Below are positions 25,383-34,361 of a DNA stretch of 64,000 nucleotides, one piece after another. Source of the stretch: Myroides odoratus (GTDB taxonomy: Bacteria; Bacteroidota; Bacteroidia; Flavobacteriales; Flavobacteriaceae); the NCBI RefSeq assembly GCF_001549985.1, contig NZ_LROZ01000017.1, positions 1 through 64,000 on the forward strand. Direction: 5' to 3'. Below the pieces are notes generated by a model. That model saw only the letters and a list, made by a program, of their open reading frames with translations, ran no database searches and was not told where the DNA came from. Position 1 is the first letter of the stretch. Each line of letters begins with the position of its first letter. Made by a program: the position numbers and the translations under genes.

Positions 25383-25964
25383 TTAGTATAAATAAACCAA
25401 TAGTTTAGATGCAACTTCAGCTAGTAATACAGCTACAATTAGTAATACATGATGAGAAGCCTGTTTTGAATTTGTTGCATTTTTGTATCCTTTATAAAGT
25501 AAAAATCCCATAAAAACAATAGCTGCAAGTCCTACTAAGGCACTTAAACCCAATAGAAAGAGATTGATAGCAGGGAGTTCTGTTATCATTGTAGGATTGT
25601 GCAAATTGGCGACTAAGAAATCAGCCGTTTCTTGTTGGATGTTTCCTATATTGACAACTAGTGAAAAATAAAAAGGAACCCTACAAATGAGTGCTACATT
25701 GAAAATATCAATAAGGCGTGCTTTGGTTGGTAAAAAACGCGAGAGTATAAATAAGGTAACCGTTAGACACAGTGTATTTATTATATTATCTGCCAGCGGT
25801 TGATACCATTGAACTTGGGTGGTAAGATGCATATCTAAAACCCCATCAAATCGGGTATTAGTAAGAAAAGCAAACAAAGATCCAGCTACTAAAAGAAGTG
25901 AACCAATGAATAAGAGTTTAGTTTCCTGAAGAGTTTCAAAAGGTTTGGTAATAGCATTTTTCAT
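25383..25964 (-). CDS. Yip1-like membrane protein
   Basis: 193 residues from ATG 25964 (MKNAITKPFETLQETK), preferred because a 21-residue upstream extension would overlap the previous gene's stop and looks unlike protein. The family's PFETLQE-type opening is followed by five hydrophobic segments (FIGSLLLVAGSLFAF, NTLCLTVTLFILSRF, a middle one, LFLLGLSALVGLAAIVFMGF and VLLIVAVLLAEVASKLL). This is like Yip1-domain proteins of unknown role in Bacteroidota. It sits between a DUF2089 regulator and a secreted hydrolase. Confidence 0.65.
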   Translation of the reverse strand: MKNAITKPFETLQETKLLFIGSLLLVAGSLFAFLTNTRFDGVLDMHLTTQVQWYQPLADNIINTLCLTVTLFILSRFLPTKARLIDIFNVALICRVPFYFSLVVNIGNIQQETADFLVANLHNPTMITELPAINLFLLGLSALVGLAAIVFMGFLLYKGYKNATNSKQASHHVLLIVAVLLAEVASKLLVYLY

Positions 25965-25995
25965 AAAGTTGTAGTTGGGTTGGGTTGTAATTATG

Positions 25996-26277
25996 TTATG
26001 GGTTTTGTAGTTTTTGGATGTGTTCAATCATATCATCTAATTTATTTCGCACAGTTGGATAGCTAATATTCATTTGTTGCGCCATTTGTTTTAAACTTCC
26101 ACTGTAAAGAAAAAATTGTAAGATGAAATCTTGCTCCTCTTGTGTTAATTGAGCGAGCAGCGGTAATTCAAATTGTCCACCTACTGTTGTTTCACAACTT
26201 TCGCAAGCTAGTTGAACAACGTGTAATTTATTGTTACAACTAGGACAATGTGTAGGTAATTTATGTTTTGTTTTCAA
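25996..26277 (-). CDS. DUF2089 family zinc-ribbon/helix-turn-helix protein
   Basis: 93 residues. The start is TTG at 26277: an in-frame stop lies upstream and no ATG precedes the zinc ribbon. CPSC (11-14) and CESC (25-28) form the zinc ribbon, and MAQQMNISYPTVRNKLDDMIEHI at about 61-83 is a helix-turn-helix. DUF2089 proteins are small putative transcription regulators. As the first gene of the leftward cluster it may regulate the following Yip1-like, hydrolase and SdpI genes (inferred). Confidence 0.82.
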   Translation of the reverse strand: MKTKHKLPTHCPSCNNKLHVVQLACESCETTVGGQFELPLLAQLTQEEQDFILQFFLYSGSLKQMAQQMNISYPTVRNKLDDMIEHIQKLQNP

Positions 26278-26726
26278 ATTATTTAATTTTATTAAAGACT
26301 AATTTAATAAAATTTACATTATAATTAAAAATATTTTTTGTTAGGTTGTTTTTTGAGAAGCTGTCAAGTATAAATCTCACAAAGCAATTGGAGAAGGGAA
26401 ATGAGAAAAGGGAGAGGAGTAGATTTTCGGATTAAAAAAATTCTTCTTTTAATCGAAAAATCTTACAACTTCACGAAGAGCAAAGAGCGAAGAGCAAAGA
26501 ACAAACCTCACAAAGCACAACCCCCTCATTCCCCCTTATTCTATTTTCATAAAAAAAGGTATGAGTAAATAAAGCTCATACCTTTTTTGCGTAAGTAAAA
26601 TAATATTATTGATAAAAAACCTCTTTCTTGTCTAGTAGTAGTAGTGATTTTAAAGCAAAGTAAAATGTTTTTCTGGCTGTTGTAATCGTTAGCACAAGAA
26701 AGAGGAAGAAATAATAATAATTGAAA
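26278..26726. other. 449-base gap with short repeats and a terminator
   Basis: No gene. It contains a promoter region for the DUF2089 gene at the left, short imperfect tandem repeats of GAAGAGCAAAGA at about 26475-26500 inside a purine-rich tract, the CACAAAGCACAA element shared with 17509, and a terminator at 26551-26588. Confidence 0.35.
26551..26588 (-). terminator. terminator for the 26727 gene region
   Basis: A 15-bp stem AAAAAAAGGTATGAG/CTCATACCTTTTTT with a 9-base loop. Symmetric, so direction is assigned from the leftward gene upstream. Confidence 0.7.
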
Positions 26727-27074
26727 TTATTTTTGAATATAATTTTGGTCGATTTTCTGATCGATTTTTTCTAATACCGTTTCTGTATGAATAATAGTAT
26801 ATAACACACAAAAGATATTAGATGTAATCATAATGGCTTGTAGTGTTTGAGTAGCATAATCAAATTGAGCTAGCGTATAGTTCATACAAATCAAAAATAA
26901 ACTAGCTGCAATCAGAGATGAACTACTTGTGCGTTGTGCTACGCGCCAATGTTTGTCATCTTTTAACGCATTATGACTTCTATAACCTATGATATGCACT
27001 TGTTTAAAGTGAAAAAGAAGATTGAAAAATCCTATTAGGCCTAGAACTATGGGAAAAATATATAGTATGGTCAT
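26727..27074 (-). CDS. SdpI family membrane protein
   Basis: 115 residues with three hydrophobic segments. The signature IIGYRSHNALKDDKHWRVAQ at about 29-48 aligns with the SdpI core of 24054-24395 (shared IGYR, K, W and A/Q positions). Possible roles are toxin immunity or signalling, but nothing in the sequence proves either. It stands alone 449 bases upstream of the DUF2089 cluster and is separated by a terminator, so it is probably a separate unit. Confidence 0.75.
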   Translation of the reverse strand: MTILYIFPIVLGLIGFFNLLFHFKQVHIIGYRSHNALKDDKHWRVAQRTSSSSLIAASLFLICMNYTLAQFDYATQTLQAIMITSNIFCVLYTIIHTETVLEKIDQKIDQNYIQK

Positions 27075-27372
27075 AATGTATTGTTTTTTGGTTGGTTTTG
27101 GTATTTGCTAAAATAAACAAAAAATTAACTTAAACTTAATCTAGGAGTGTAAAAGGAAAGAATTATTTGTTTTTCAATAATTTAAGTTATTATGTGTGCT
27201 TTGTTTTTTTGTTTTTAGTTAATAGCTGATTTTATTGTGCTTAATTCAAAAAAATCACGTTGTTAATAAAGTATTTGTTTTATGTTGATGAAATAATTGG
27301 TGAAAAAATGAGCGTAAAAAAAGTCCACTTACAAGAAGTGAGCTTCATTCTAACTATTTGAAAACAATTAAT
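27075..27372. other. 298-base gap between SdpI and tlpA-type genes
   Basis: AT-rich, no open frame. A hairpin at about 27316-27341 (AAGTCCACTT with an imperfect complement) has a T tract on the minus strand and likely ends the efflux operon. The remainder would hold the promoter of the 27074 gene. Confidence 0.4.
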
Positions 27373-27906
27373 TTACAATTTTAAAACTTGATTCATGAAT
27401 TTTTCAACTTCCTCCGAAGCAAAGTCAACACCACCGACAATACGTTGAATCATATTTCCTTTTTTATCGAAAATTACAGTGGTAGGAATAGAGGTTCCTA
27501 AGTAAGTACTTGAAACTGTAGCTGCGGGGATATAAACAGGAAGATCTAAATTTCTTTTGTCCATAAAAGCTTTTGCTTTTTCATAGTTTCCATCAATATC
27601 AACTAGTAAGAAAACGACGTCTTGGTTTTTCATTTTTTCTTTTAATGCTTGAATTGACGGCATTTCTTTAATACATGGTGGACACCAAGTAGCCCAAAAG
27701 TTGACAAATACTACTTTACCCTGTAATGAACTCAAGGATACTTTTTTTCCTGTAGCGTCAAAAAATACGGCATCCGTAGTTTTGGTGTTTACAACAGGGG
27801 TATTTTTTTGTTGTGCTTGTAAGGGAGCACTTGCATATAATCCCAGTGCTAGTAGGAGCATAAAAGCTCCGAGAGAACGGTTTAATTTTGGTGTGAATTG
27901 CATCAT
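27373..27906 (-). CDS. TlpA-like periplasmic thioredoxin
   Basis: 177 residues. A signal peptide (FMLLLALGLYASAPLQAQ) precedes a thioredoxin fold with WCPPC (Cys75, Cys78) and the FVNFWATWC strand. A cis-Pro loop is present near ASTYLGTSIPTTVIFDKKG. TlpA/ResA-type proteins reduce disulfides in exported proteins. It starts 7 bases after the efflux adaptor gene, so it looks like the last gene of that operon. That location is unusual and may mean it serves an exported or redox-active partner of the pump (inferred). Confidence 0.88.
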   Translation of the reverse strand: MMQFTPKLNRSLGAFMLLLALGLYASAPLQAQQKNTPVVNTKTTDAVFFDATGKKVSLSSLQGKVVFVNFWATWCPPCIKEMPSIQALKEKMKNQDVVFLLVDIDGNYEKAKAFMDKRNLDLPVYIPAATVSSTYLGTSIPTTVIFDKKGNMIQRIVGGVDFASEEVEKFMNQVLKL

Positions 27907-27913
27907 ACTACAT

Positions 27914-28993
27914 TTATTTTTTTGAGTTTTTCATTTCTTCTGAAGGTTTGTTGATGACTAAGTCTTCGCTGTGAAGTGCTCCAAATACTTCTGTAAGTGT
28001 ATCCAATTGTACACCTAATTCTACAGGAATTCTCGACAGCTGATCCCCTTTTTTGAGGATGACAAAATTACCAGATTGGGTGTTGAGAATGCTTTTCGTA
28101 GCCATCCATAAGGTCGGTTGCTTGCGCTGTAAGGCTAATTTCACTTGTGCATAATCTCCTCCTTGTAATTTTCCATTGGTATTGTCAAGATCAAACTCCA
28201 ATATTAAGGCTCTGTCCTGCTGATTTAATACACCAGAACTTCTGGACAGTTGCGCTGTAAATTGCTCTCCAGGATGAGCACTAATGGTAAATGTAGCAAC
28301 AGTTGTTTGTTGTATGGCTCCTGCATGTTTTTCTGGAATTGCTACAGTTAAACGCAATTGATTATTTTGAGCCATTTCAAAAATAGGCGTATTTCCGTTA
28401 TTGCCAACTAAAGATCCGTTGGATAAGTTACGTTGGGTAATGATTCCGTCAAAGGGAGCTACAATACGCAAATAATCTTGAAGCTGTTTGGCTTGTGCTG
28501 TGCTGGCTTTAGCAGATTCAAAAGTGGATTTGGTACTATTCATCGTACTTTGAGCACGTTCTAACTCGATTTGTGCAACTGCTCCTGTAGTGTTGGATGC
28601 CTCTACCAAACGATCGTATACTTGTTTGGCTAAAAGGTAATCACTATAGGCTTTATCTTGGATGGACTGATCCGATAATGCTCGTTGATTCATCTCTGGT
28701 GCTTCTAACAAGGCTAATAATTGTCCTTTTTTTACGTGATCTCCACGATCTACATACAAGTGTTTAATGAACCCCGAAACCTTAGCATATAAAGCAACCT
28801 GTTCATAGGGTTTGATTTCACCTGGTACAGTAATAGAATAAACAGGATTTAATTCCTGCAAAGGAGAGGCACTCAAATCAACGGTAGCAGTTGGCGTGGT
28901 AGCCGTTTTTTCTGTAGGAGCATTATCCTTGCAAGCTGTGAAAAATAAAGTGCTACTTAATATCGCGAGAGATAAAATGACGTATTGTTTCAT
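27914..28993 (-). CDS. RND efflux periplasmic adaptor subunit
   Basis: 359 residues from ATG 28993, which begins a lipoprotein signal (MKQYVILSLAILSSTLFFTAC). The membrane-fusion-protein order is visible: the barrel-sandwich half motif KVSGFIKHLYVDRGDHVKKG, a helical hairpin at about 95-155, the second half FDGIITQRNLSNGSLVG, and a beta-barrel with a C-terminal domain. It bridges the RND pump and the TolC-like channel. It follows the pump gene by 23 bases. Substrates cannot be inferred. Confidence 0.92.
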   Translation of the reverse strand: MKQYVILSLAILSSTLFFTACKDNAPTEKTATTPTATVDLSASPLQELNPVYSITVPGEIKPYEQVALYAKVSGFIKHLYVDRGDHVKKGQLLALLEAPEMNQRALSDQSIQDKAYSDYLLAKQVYDRLVEASNTTGAVAQIELERAQSTMNSTKSTFESAKASTAQAKQLQDYLRIVAPFDGIITQRNLSNGSLVGNNGNTPIFEMAQNNQLRLTVAIPEKHAGAIQQTTVATFTISAHPGEQFTAQLSRSSGVLNQQDRALILEFDLDNTNGKLQGGDYAQVKLALQRKQPTLWMATKSILNTQSGNFVILKKGDQLSRIPVELGVQLDTLTEVFGALHSEDLVINKPSEEMKNSKK

Positions 28994-29016
28994 AATTGTG
29001 TTATTAAAAATCAAAA

Positions 29017-32000
29017 TTAATGGGTTTCAAGTGAGTGAAATTTACTTTTTGGATCATCAGGATCTAAAGAAGGACCAACTAAGGTTGCCTTTTGCATCGT
29101 TGAGGTAAAGAAATGCGGCAGTAGCAATAAAATGGTAACGGTCGATGCTAAAAGACCTCCAATAACAGCTTGACCCAAGGGAGCAACTTGTTCTCCACCA
29201 TCTCCTAAACCTAAAGACATCGGTAACATCCCAGCAACCATGGCAGCGGCAGTCATTAATACTGGACGCAAACGAGAAGAAGCGGCTAGGCGAGCTGCAT
29301 TAACCGTACGCAATTGCATCTCTTTTCGATAGTATTCGGCTTGATTAATTAAGAGTACGGCATTGGAAACGGAAACCCCAATCGACATAATAATCCCCAT
29401 ATAGGATTGTAAGTTTAACGTACTTCCACTGAGGAATAATAAAAGTAAACTTCCTGCAATTACTGCTGGCAATACAGATAAAATCACTAAAGGTAATCGG
29501 AACGATTGGTAGTAAGCCGATAACATCAAATAAATGGTAACAACGGCAACACCGAGTCCAATCAGTAAATTACTCAATGTTTCGTCTAAGAGGTTGAGTG
29601 TACCTTCTGTCCAAACAATAGTTCCCCTTGGTGGTTCTCCTACATTGGCAATGGCTTTCTTTACAGCTTTAGAGGCTGATCCCAAATCTTTATCGTGGAT
29701 GTTAGCAATAACGGTTACGTATCGATTTGGTCCTTTTCGATTTACTTGAGCGGCTTCATCTACTAAATTAACAGTTGCAACATCTTCTAAAATGGGACGT
29801 AAACTGCCTTTCTTCAATGGAAGAGCTTTGAGTTTTTCCGTACTGTCAATCGTTCCTTCCGGAATTTGGACTTGTACCTGGAAAACCAATCCAGAATTTG
29901 GATCCACCCATAAATTCTTGTCCGTATAACGCGTAGAAGAAGTGGCTGTGGCTAAACTTCGGGTAACATCACTCATCGTTAATCCAAATTGTCCTACTAA
30001 ATCGCGATTTACTTCAATTTGCAAGGTTGGATAATTTAACGGTTCTGCAATTCGAATATCGCGTAGATAAGGAATCGCTTTTAATTCTTGTTCAATTTTC
30101 TTGGCGTGATTTTCTGCCATTTTAATCTGTCTAGCGCCAACTTTAACTTCAATAGGTGTCATGGCTCCTTGCCCCATGATTTTTTCAACCAATTCCATGG
30201 GTTCAAAGTTGATTAGTACTTCTGGTCGATTGGCCTGAACTTTTTCTCGGATTTGCTCTTTGAGTGCTGAAATTGACCCTTTGTAAATACGTTGATCAAT
30301 CGCTACTTGCAATACGGCCTCATGGGAAGCATTAGTGAATAAGAAAATAGGGTTAATCGGCGTTCCTGAAGGGTGCATCCCCACAAAAGAAGAGGTGATG
30401 GAAATTCCATTTTCTGGTAATACTGAAGCAATATCGCTGATGATATCTTTGACAATTTCTTCTGTTTTCTCAATGCGGCTTCCCTGAGGAGCTTCAATTC
30501 GAATCTGAAAATCGCCACTGTTCGAAGCAGGCATGATATCGGTTCCAATGAATTGCAGTAAAAGAGCAATACATCCTACAGCTACGAGGATGTAACCGAC
30601 AAAAAGCGCACGAGATCGCTTGTGCCAAACACGCACCACTTGAGAGTAACGCAAGCGAAATTTCTCAAAAAATTTGCGTTGTCTTTTTGTTTTCTTGTCA
30701 TAAATCGCAAGGTGTTTGTTTTTCATTAACCAATTGGCTAAAATAGGAACGAACGTTTGTGAAGCTAAGAAGGAGAAAATCATGGCAAACGCTACTGCCA
30801 TTGAAAGAGGCATAAACATGTCTTTCGGAATCCCTGTCATAATGAAAGCAGGAGTCAATACGGCTAAAATACACAGTAGGATAAGCAACTTGGGAATTGA
30901 AATCTCAAGAAGCGCATCTAAAATAGCTTGGGCCTTGGATTTTCCCATCTCAAAGTGCTGGTGAATATTCTCTATGGTCACGGTGGCTTCATCGACGAGA
31001 ATACCAATAGAGAGGGCAAGTCCACTCAAGGTCATGATATTGATGGTTTGACCCATAAAATACAAAGCTGCAACAGCAGAGAGAATGGCTACTGGAATCG
31101 TCAATATTACAATGATTGCTCCTCGTGTATCACCTAAGAATAAGAAAATCATCAATCCTGTAAATAGAGCTCCTAAGATTCCTTCGTGAATCAAGTTGGT
31201 CAATGAACGCTCAATGTATTTGGATTGGTCAAATTCATAGCGAATAGATACATCTTCAGGAAGTGTATTTTCCAATAGAGGCAAAGAGGCTTTTAAGTTC
31301 TTTACTACATCAATGGTTGAAGCATCTGCTTTTTTGATAATCGGTAAGTAAACAGAACGCGTGCCATTAATTAAGGCATACCCCGTTGTTTGGTCGGCCG
31401 CATCAATTACTTGTGCAACATCTTTTATATAGATGGTTCTAGTGTCTGTACTACGTATAGGTGTATTGAGAAAAACTTCTGGATTGGTCGCAATGGAGTT
31501 AATCGGAGCCATTAAGTTTTGTTCTCCAATGCGGATATTTCCAGCAGGAGAAGGGTGACTATTTTTTGTAATGGCCAAGGTAATTTCTTCCGGACTTAAT
31601 CCATTGGCTTGCATGGCTTGTGGGTCAATATTGACAATAATAGAGCGCACATTACCGCCGAAAGGAGCAGGAGCAGTTACCCCTGGAATTTCCACAAACA
31701 TAGGTCTAATTCTAGTTTGTACCATGGTTTGTAGTTCTGTAATAGTACGTTGAGGACTCTCAAAAACGAGTTGCCCAACAGGCAGAGAACTACCATCAAA
31801 TCGCACCACCATAGGAGGTACAGCTCCTGGTGGTAAGAATCCCATAGCACGGGATACTTGGGTAGAAACTTCTCCTGCTGCTTGCGCCATATCCGTCCCC
31901 GGATAGAAGGATAGTTTCATCAAGGTCAATCCTTGAACACTTTTAAAATCAATGTTTTGTACTCCTCCTACGAAAAGTAATACTTTTTGAAATTCATTCG

Positions 32001-32190
32001 CCATAAACCCATCCATATAAGCTGGCGAAAGCCCACCATAAGGCATGGCAATATAAATGGAAGGGAGTTCTATTTCTGGAAAGATATCGACATTGATTTT
32101 CTTAATCGAATTAATCGATAAGAAGCCCAAGGCTAATACGATGATTAGAATGGCAATAGGCTTTCTTAAGGCAAATCTGATTAGATTCAT
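29017..32190 (-). CDS. RND efflux pump permease
   Basis: 1057 residues, normal for the AcrB/MdtB/CzcA superfamily. The first helix (RFALRKPIAILIIVLALGFL) and a second membrane bundle (IEKGALIGGL-type, about 860-1040) frame two periplasmic loops. Helix 4 reads LSIGILVDEATVTIENIH: one Asp then Glu, not the Asp-Asp pair of the AcrB type, as in a distinct group of Bacteroidota pumps. It probably exports drugs or lipids by proton exchange. Sandwiched between TolC-like and adaptor genes on the same strand, 12 bases after the former. Confidence 0.93.
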   Translation of the reverse strand: MNLIRFALRKPIAILIIVLALGFLSINSIKKINVDIFPEIELPSIYIAMPYGGLSPAYMDGFMANEFQKVLLFVGGVQNIDFKSVQGLTLMKLSFYPGTDMAQAAGEVSTQVSRAMGFLPPGAVPPMVVRFDGSSLPVGQLVFESPQRTITELQTMVQTRIRPMFVEIPGVTAPAPFGGNVRSIIVNIDPQAMQANGLSPEEITLAITKNSHPSPAGNIRIGEQNLMAPINSIATNPEVFLNTPIRSTDTRTIYIKDVAQVIDAADQTTGYALINGTRSVYLPIIKKADASTIDVVKNLKASLPLLENTLPEDVSIRYEFDQSKYIERSLTNLIHEGILGALFTGLMIFLFLGDTRGAIIVILTIPVAILSAVAALYFMGQTINIMTLSGLALSIGILVDEATVTIENIHQHFEMGKSKAQAILDALLEISIPKLLILLCILAVLTPAFIMTGIPKDMFMPLSMAVAFAMIFSFLASQTFVPILANWLMKNKHLAIYDKKTKRQRKFFEKFRLRYSQVVRVWHKRSRALFVGYILVAVGCIALLLQFIGTDIMPASNSGDFQIRIEAPQGSRIEKTEEIVKDIISDIASVLPENGISITSSFVGMHPSGTPINPIFLFTNASHEAVLQVAIDQRIYKGSISALKEQIREKVQANRPEVLINFEPMELVEKIMGQGAMTPIEVKVGARQIKMAENHAKKIEQELKAIPYLRDIRIAEPLNYPTLQIEVNRDLVGQFGLTMSDVTRSLATATSSTRYTDKNLWVDPNSGLVFQVQVQIPEGTIDSTEKLKALPLKKGSLRPILEDVATVNLVDEAAQVNRKGPNRYVTVIANIHDKDLGSASKAVKKAIANVGEPPRGTIVWTEGTLNLLDETLSNLLIGLGVAVVTIYLMLSAYYQSFRLPLVILSVLPAVIAGSLLLLFLSGSTLNLQSYMGIIMSIGVSVSNAVLLINQAEYYRKEMQLRTVNAARLAASSRLRPVLMTAAAMVAGMLPMSLGLGDGGEQVAPLGQAVIGGLLASTVTILLLLPHFFTSTMQKATLVGPSLDPDDPKSKFHSLETH

Positions 32191-32202
32191 ATATAGTCTA
32201 TA

Positions 32203-33588
32203 TTATAAGTTAGTAAATAAAAAGTCGAAATTCGCGGTTAAGGTTGCCTCAGAAACCAATTGCATCCAATATTGTTGGGCTGCATCAATGTGTGTTTTTT
32301 CTGCTTGTTCAAGTAACTGTTGAATTTGTAAGAGCTCACTGAGTGTGATTAAACCGCTTTTATAACGCGCCATATACATGGTATAGGCTTGAGTTGCATG
32401 TACAATCGCTTGATGCGTTTGCTGTAATTGCTCTGTTTGTTCTTGAATCTGAACTTGACTAGCTTCTATATTGGCCTGTAAGGCTTGCTCATATGCACTG
32501 TATTTTTTCTCCGCACTTTCTGCCTGTTTACTTAAGGTTTGTTTTTTATATTGATTAGTAAATAAGGATGAAAAATTCCAAGTGATTCCAACGCCCACGA
32601 GATAATTATCAACAGTATTAGAAAAGCCGTCTTTCCATTTGTCTGTAACGGTATTGGTTTGAATACCGCTACCTCGAATCGCATATCCTCCTAATACTTT
32701 TACACTTGGGAGCGCTGCTCTTGTGATAGACTTACTGCTGTGTTCAAAATAAGAGGCCTCTTGTTTGTATTGAGCTAAAACAGGATGTTCGAGCTCTTCA
32801 ATAGGAGCTGAAGGATTGGTTTTGTGTAAAGGAAAGGTTAGAAAGTGGTGTAAACGAGTTGCATCAAGCGTATCTAGTGGCTCTCCAACTAATTCCGCTA
32901 AGGCAATGTGAGTGGCCTGTTTACTTCCAGTCCAAAAACGTTGTTGTCCTGCGGCTTGTAGATAGGAAGAATGCGCCAATAGATTATCAGCCGCAGGTTT
33001 TAATCCTGACACAGCTAATCCATTGGTAATTAATTCGATGCTTCTTAAACGATCTGCATTTTTGCTCATCCAATCATAATTGGCTGTAGCATATAAATGC
33101 TGAATATGACGAAAGGCTAATTCTTTTTTGAGTTGTAGGACGTAAGCTTCTTTTTGTGCGATTTGTTGTTGATATTGGGCAGTAGCAGCTTTGTTTTCCT
33201 GCTGCTGTTTACCAAAGGCGAATACTTCCCATTCAACCACGGCTGAACCAAAGGTATTGAAGGTTTGGTCACTTCCATCCAAGAGAGTGGGGTTTCCACT
33301 GACATTAAAAAAGCCAGATTGTGGAAAAAATGCCCCATTACTCCCCTCAAAAGTACCATAAGAGTTTTGGGCTTGAATTTTAAATTGAGGTAAAGCTTGA
33401 CTTTTTACCGCTTGTTTTTTGCTTGCTGTAGAGGCTACTAAAGCTGTCTGTGCTTGTAAACCTGGATAATTATGTGCTACTTTTTCCCATAAGTCACCTA
33501 AGGAATTTTTTCCTGGCTCTTGAGCATAGATAGTCACGCTTAAACAGATCAACCACAGATGTGTAGCTGAACGAAAAATCGTTTTCAT
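32203..33588 (-). CDS. TolC family outer-membrane efflux protein
   Basis: 461 residues from ATG 33588 (MKTIFRSATHLWLICLSVTIYAQ, a signal peptide). An upstream start would put 14 extra residues before the signal. The two repeats of the TolC fold are evident: coiled segments rich in Q and A, for example YEQALQANIEASQVQIQEQ, alternating with beta segments such as VKVLGGYAIRG and NYLVGVGITWNFSS. It forms the outer-membrane channel for the RND pump encoded next. It is the first structural gene of the operon. Confidence 0.92.
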   Translation of the reverse strand: MKTIFRSATHLWLICLSVTIYAQEPGKNSLGDLWEKVAHNYPGLQAQTALVASTASKKQAVKSQALPQFKIQAQNSYGTFEGSNGAFFPQSGFFNVSGNPTLLDGSDQTFNTFGSAVVEWEVFAFGKQQQENKAATAQYQQQIAQKEAYVLQLKKELAFRHIQHLYATANYDWMSKNADRLRSIELITNGLAVSGLKPAADNLLAHSSYLQAAGQQRFWTGSKQATHIALAELVGEPLDTLDATRLHHFLTFPLHKTNPSAPIEELEHPVLAQYKQEASYFEHSSKSITRAALPSVKVLGGYAIRGSGIQTNTVTDKWKDGFSNTVDNYLVGVGITWNFSSLFTNQYKKQTLSKQAESAEKKYSAYEQALQANIEASQVQIQEQTEQLQQTHQAIVHATQAYTMYMARYKSGLITLSELLQIQQLLEQAEKTHIDAAQQYWMQLVSEATLTANFDFLFTNL

Positions 33589-33720
33589 TAGAAAGAGAAT
33601 ATAAGGGATCTGTCCTGAGATAGATCGCAAATTATTGGATTTTTGTTAACGATAGATAGTAGTAAAACCGTGTAATAGCTTATGCTAATCACGATAGACT
33701 AACCAGAAAGACGTTAAAAA

Positions 33721-34137
33721 TCAAATTCTCAGATTCTGAAATTCAATAAATAAAGGGAGTTTGCCCTGTAATTGGGAGGTGTCCTGATAGGCAGGATTTG
33801 CATTGGATTCGCCTTTGATGCGAATGCCAAAAAAGAAAATAAGAAAAGTAGATACAACGAAAGCAATGAAAGGGTTTGTGATATCCCAACCTGCTTTTTG
33901 TAACAGTTGACTTTGGTCATCTATACTAAGATGCTGGCCACAAGTTCTTTCTGTTACTGTTGTCTGTTTTTTACTTTTATTGGTTTTAGTAGTTTGTTCG
34001 ATGGGAGTTGTCGTGTCACCAAATAAGTGGTTGATACTCGTCTGCATGGAACAAGTAGAGAAAATAAGCCATACCGCACACATCAAAGCGAACGCTTTTT
34101 GCATTTTTTTGATGATATGGGAGGTGTTTATTTTCAT
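33721..34137 (-). CDS. small envelope protein of unknown function upstream of efflux genes
   Basis: 138 residues from ATG 34137. A longer frame to 34230 adds 31 residues with no signal-like sequence. Hydrophobic segments lie at about 14-30 (ALMCAVWLIFSTCSM) and near FIAFVVSTFLIFFFGIRI at about 85-105. The middle is polar and Thr/Lys-rich (TTKTNKSKKQTTVTERTC) with two or three Cys. No family recognised. It lies 132 bases upstream of the TolC-type gene on the same strand, so it may share that transcript. A membrane or periplasmic location is likely. Confidence 0.5.
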   Translation of the reverse strand: MKINTSHIIKKMQKAFALMCAVWLIFSTCSMQTSINHLFGDTTTPIEQTTKTNKSKKQTTVTERTCGQHLSIDDQSQLLQKAGWDITNPFIAFVVSTFLIFFFGIRIKGESNANPAYQDTSQLQGKLPLFIEFQNLRI

Positions 34138-34361
34138 AGAGAGACAAACATAGGGTATTTCAAAATTAAATACAACGTTTTTTTTTGTTTTTAATTCCGT
34201 GAATAGCAATTGGTCAGATTTGTTTAGCAAATGAGATAATCATTTCAAATACAAAATTGTAGCATAGAATAAAAAAATAATGACAGAACAAATAAAAGAG
34301 GAACCTTTGGTACGAATTTTGATTGTTATTTAGGAGAGAAACAAAAATTAAATAACACAAT

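Noticed and set aside
26469..26520. CRISPR-like array of short repeats
   Set aside because: The repeats are short, contiguous and purine-rich, without unique spacers or cas genes nearby.
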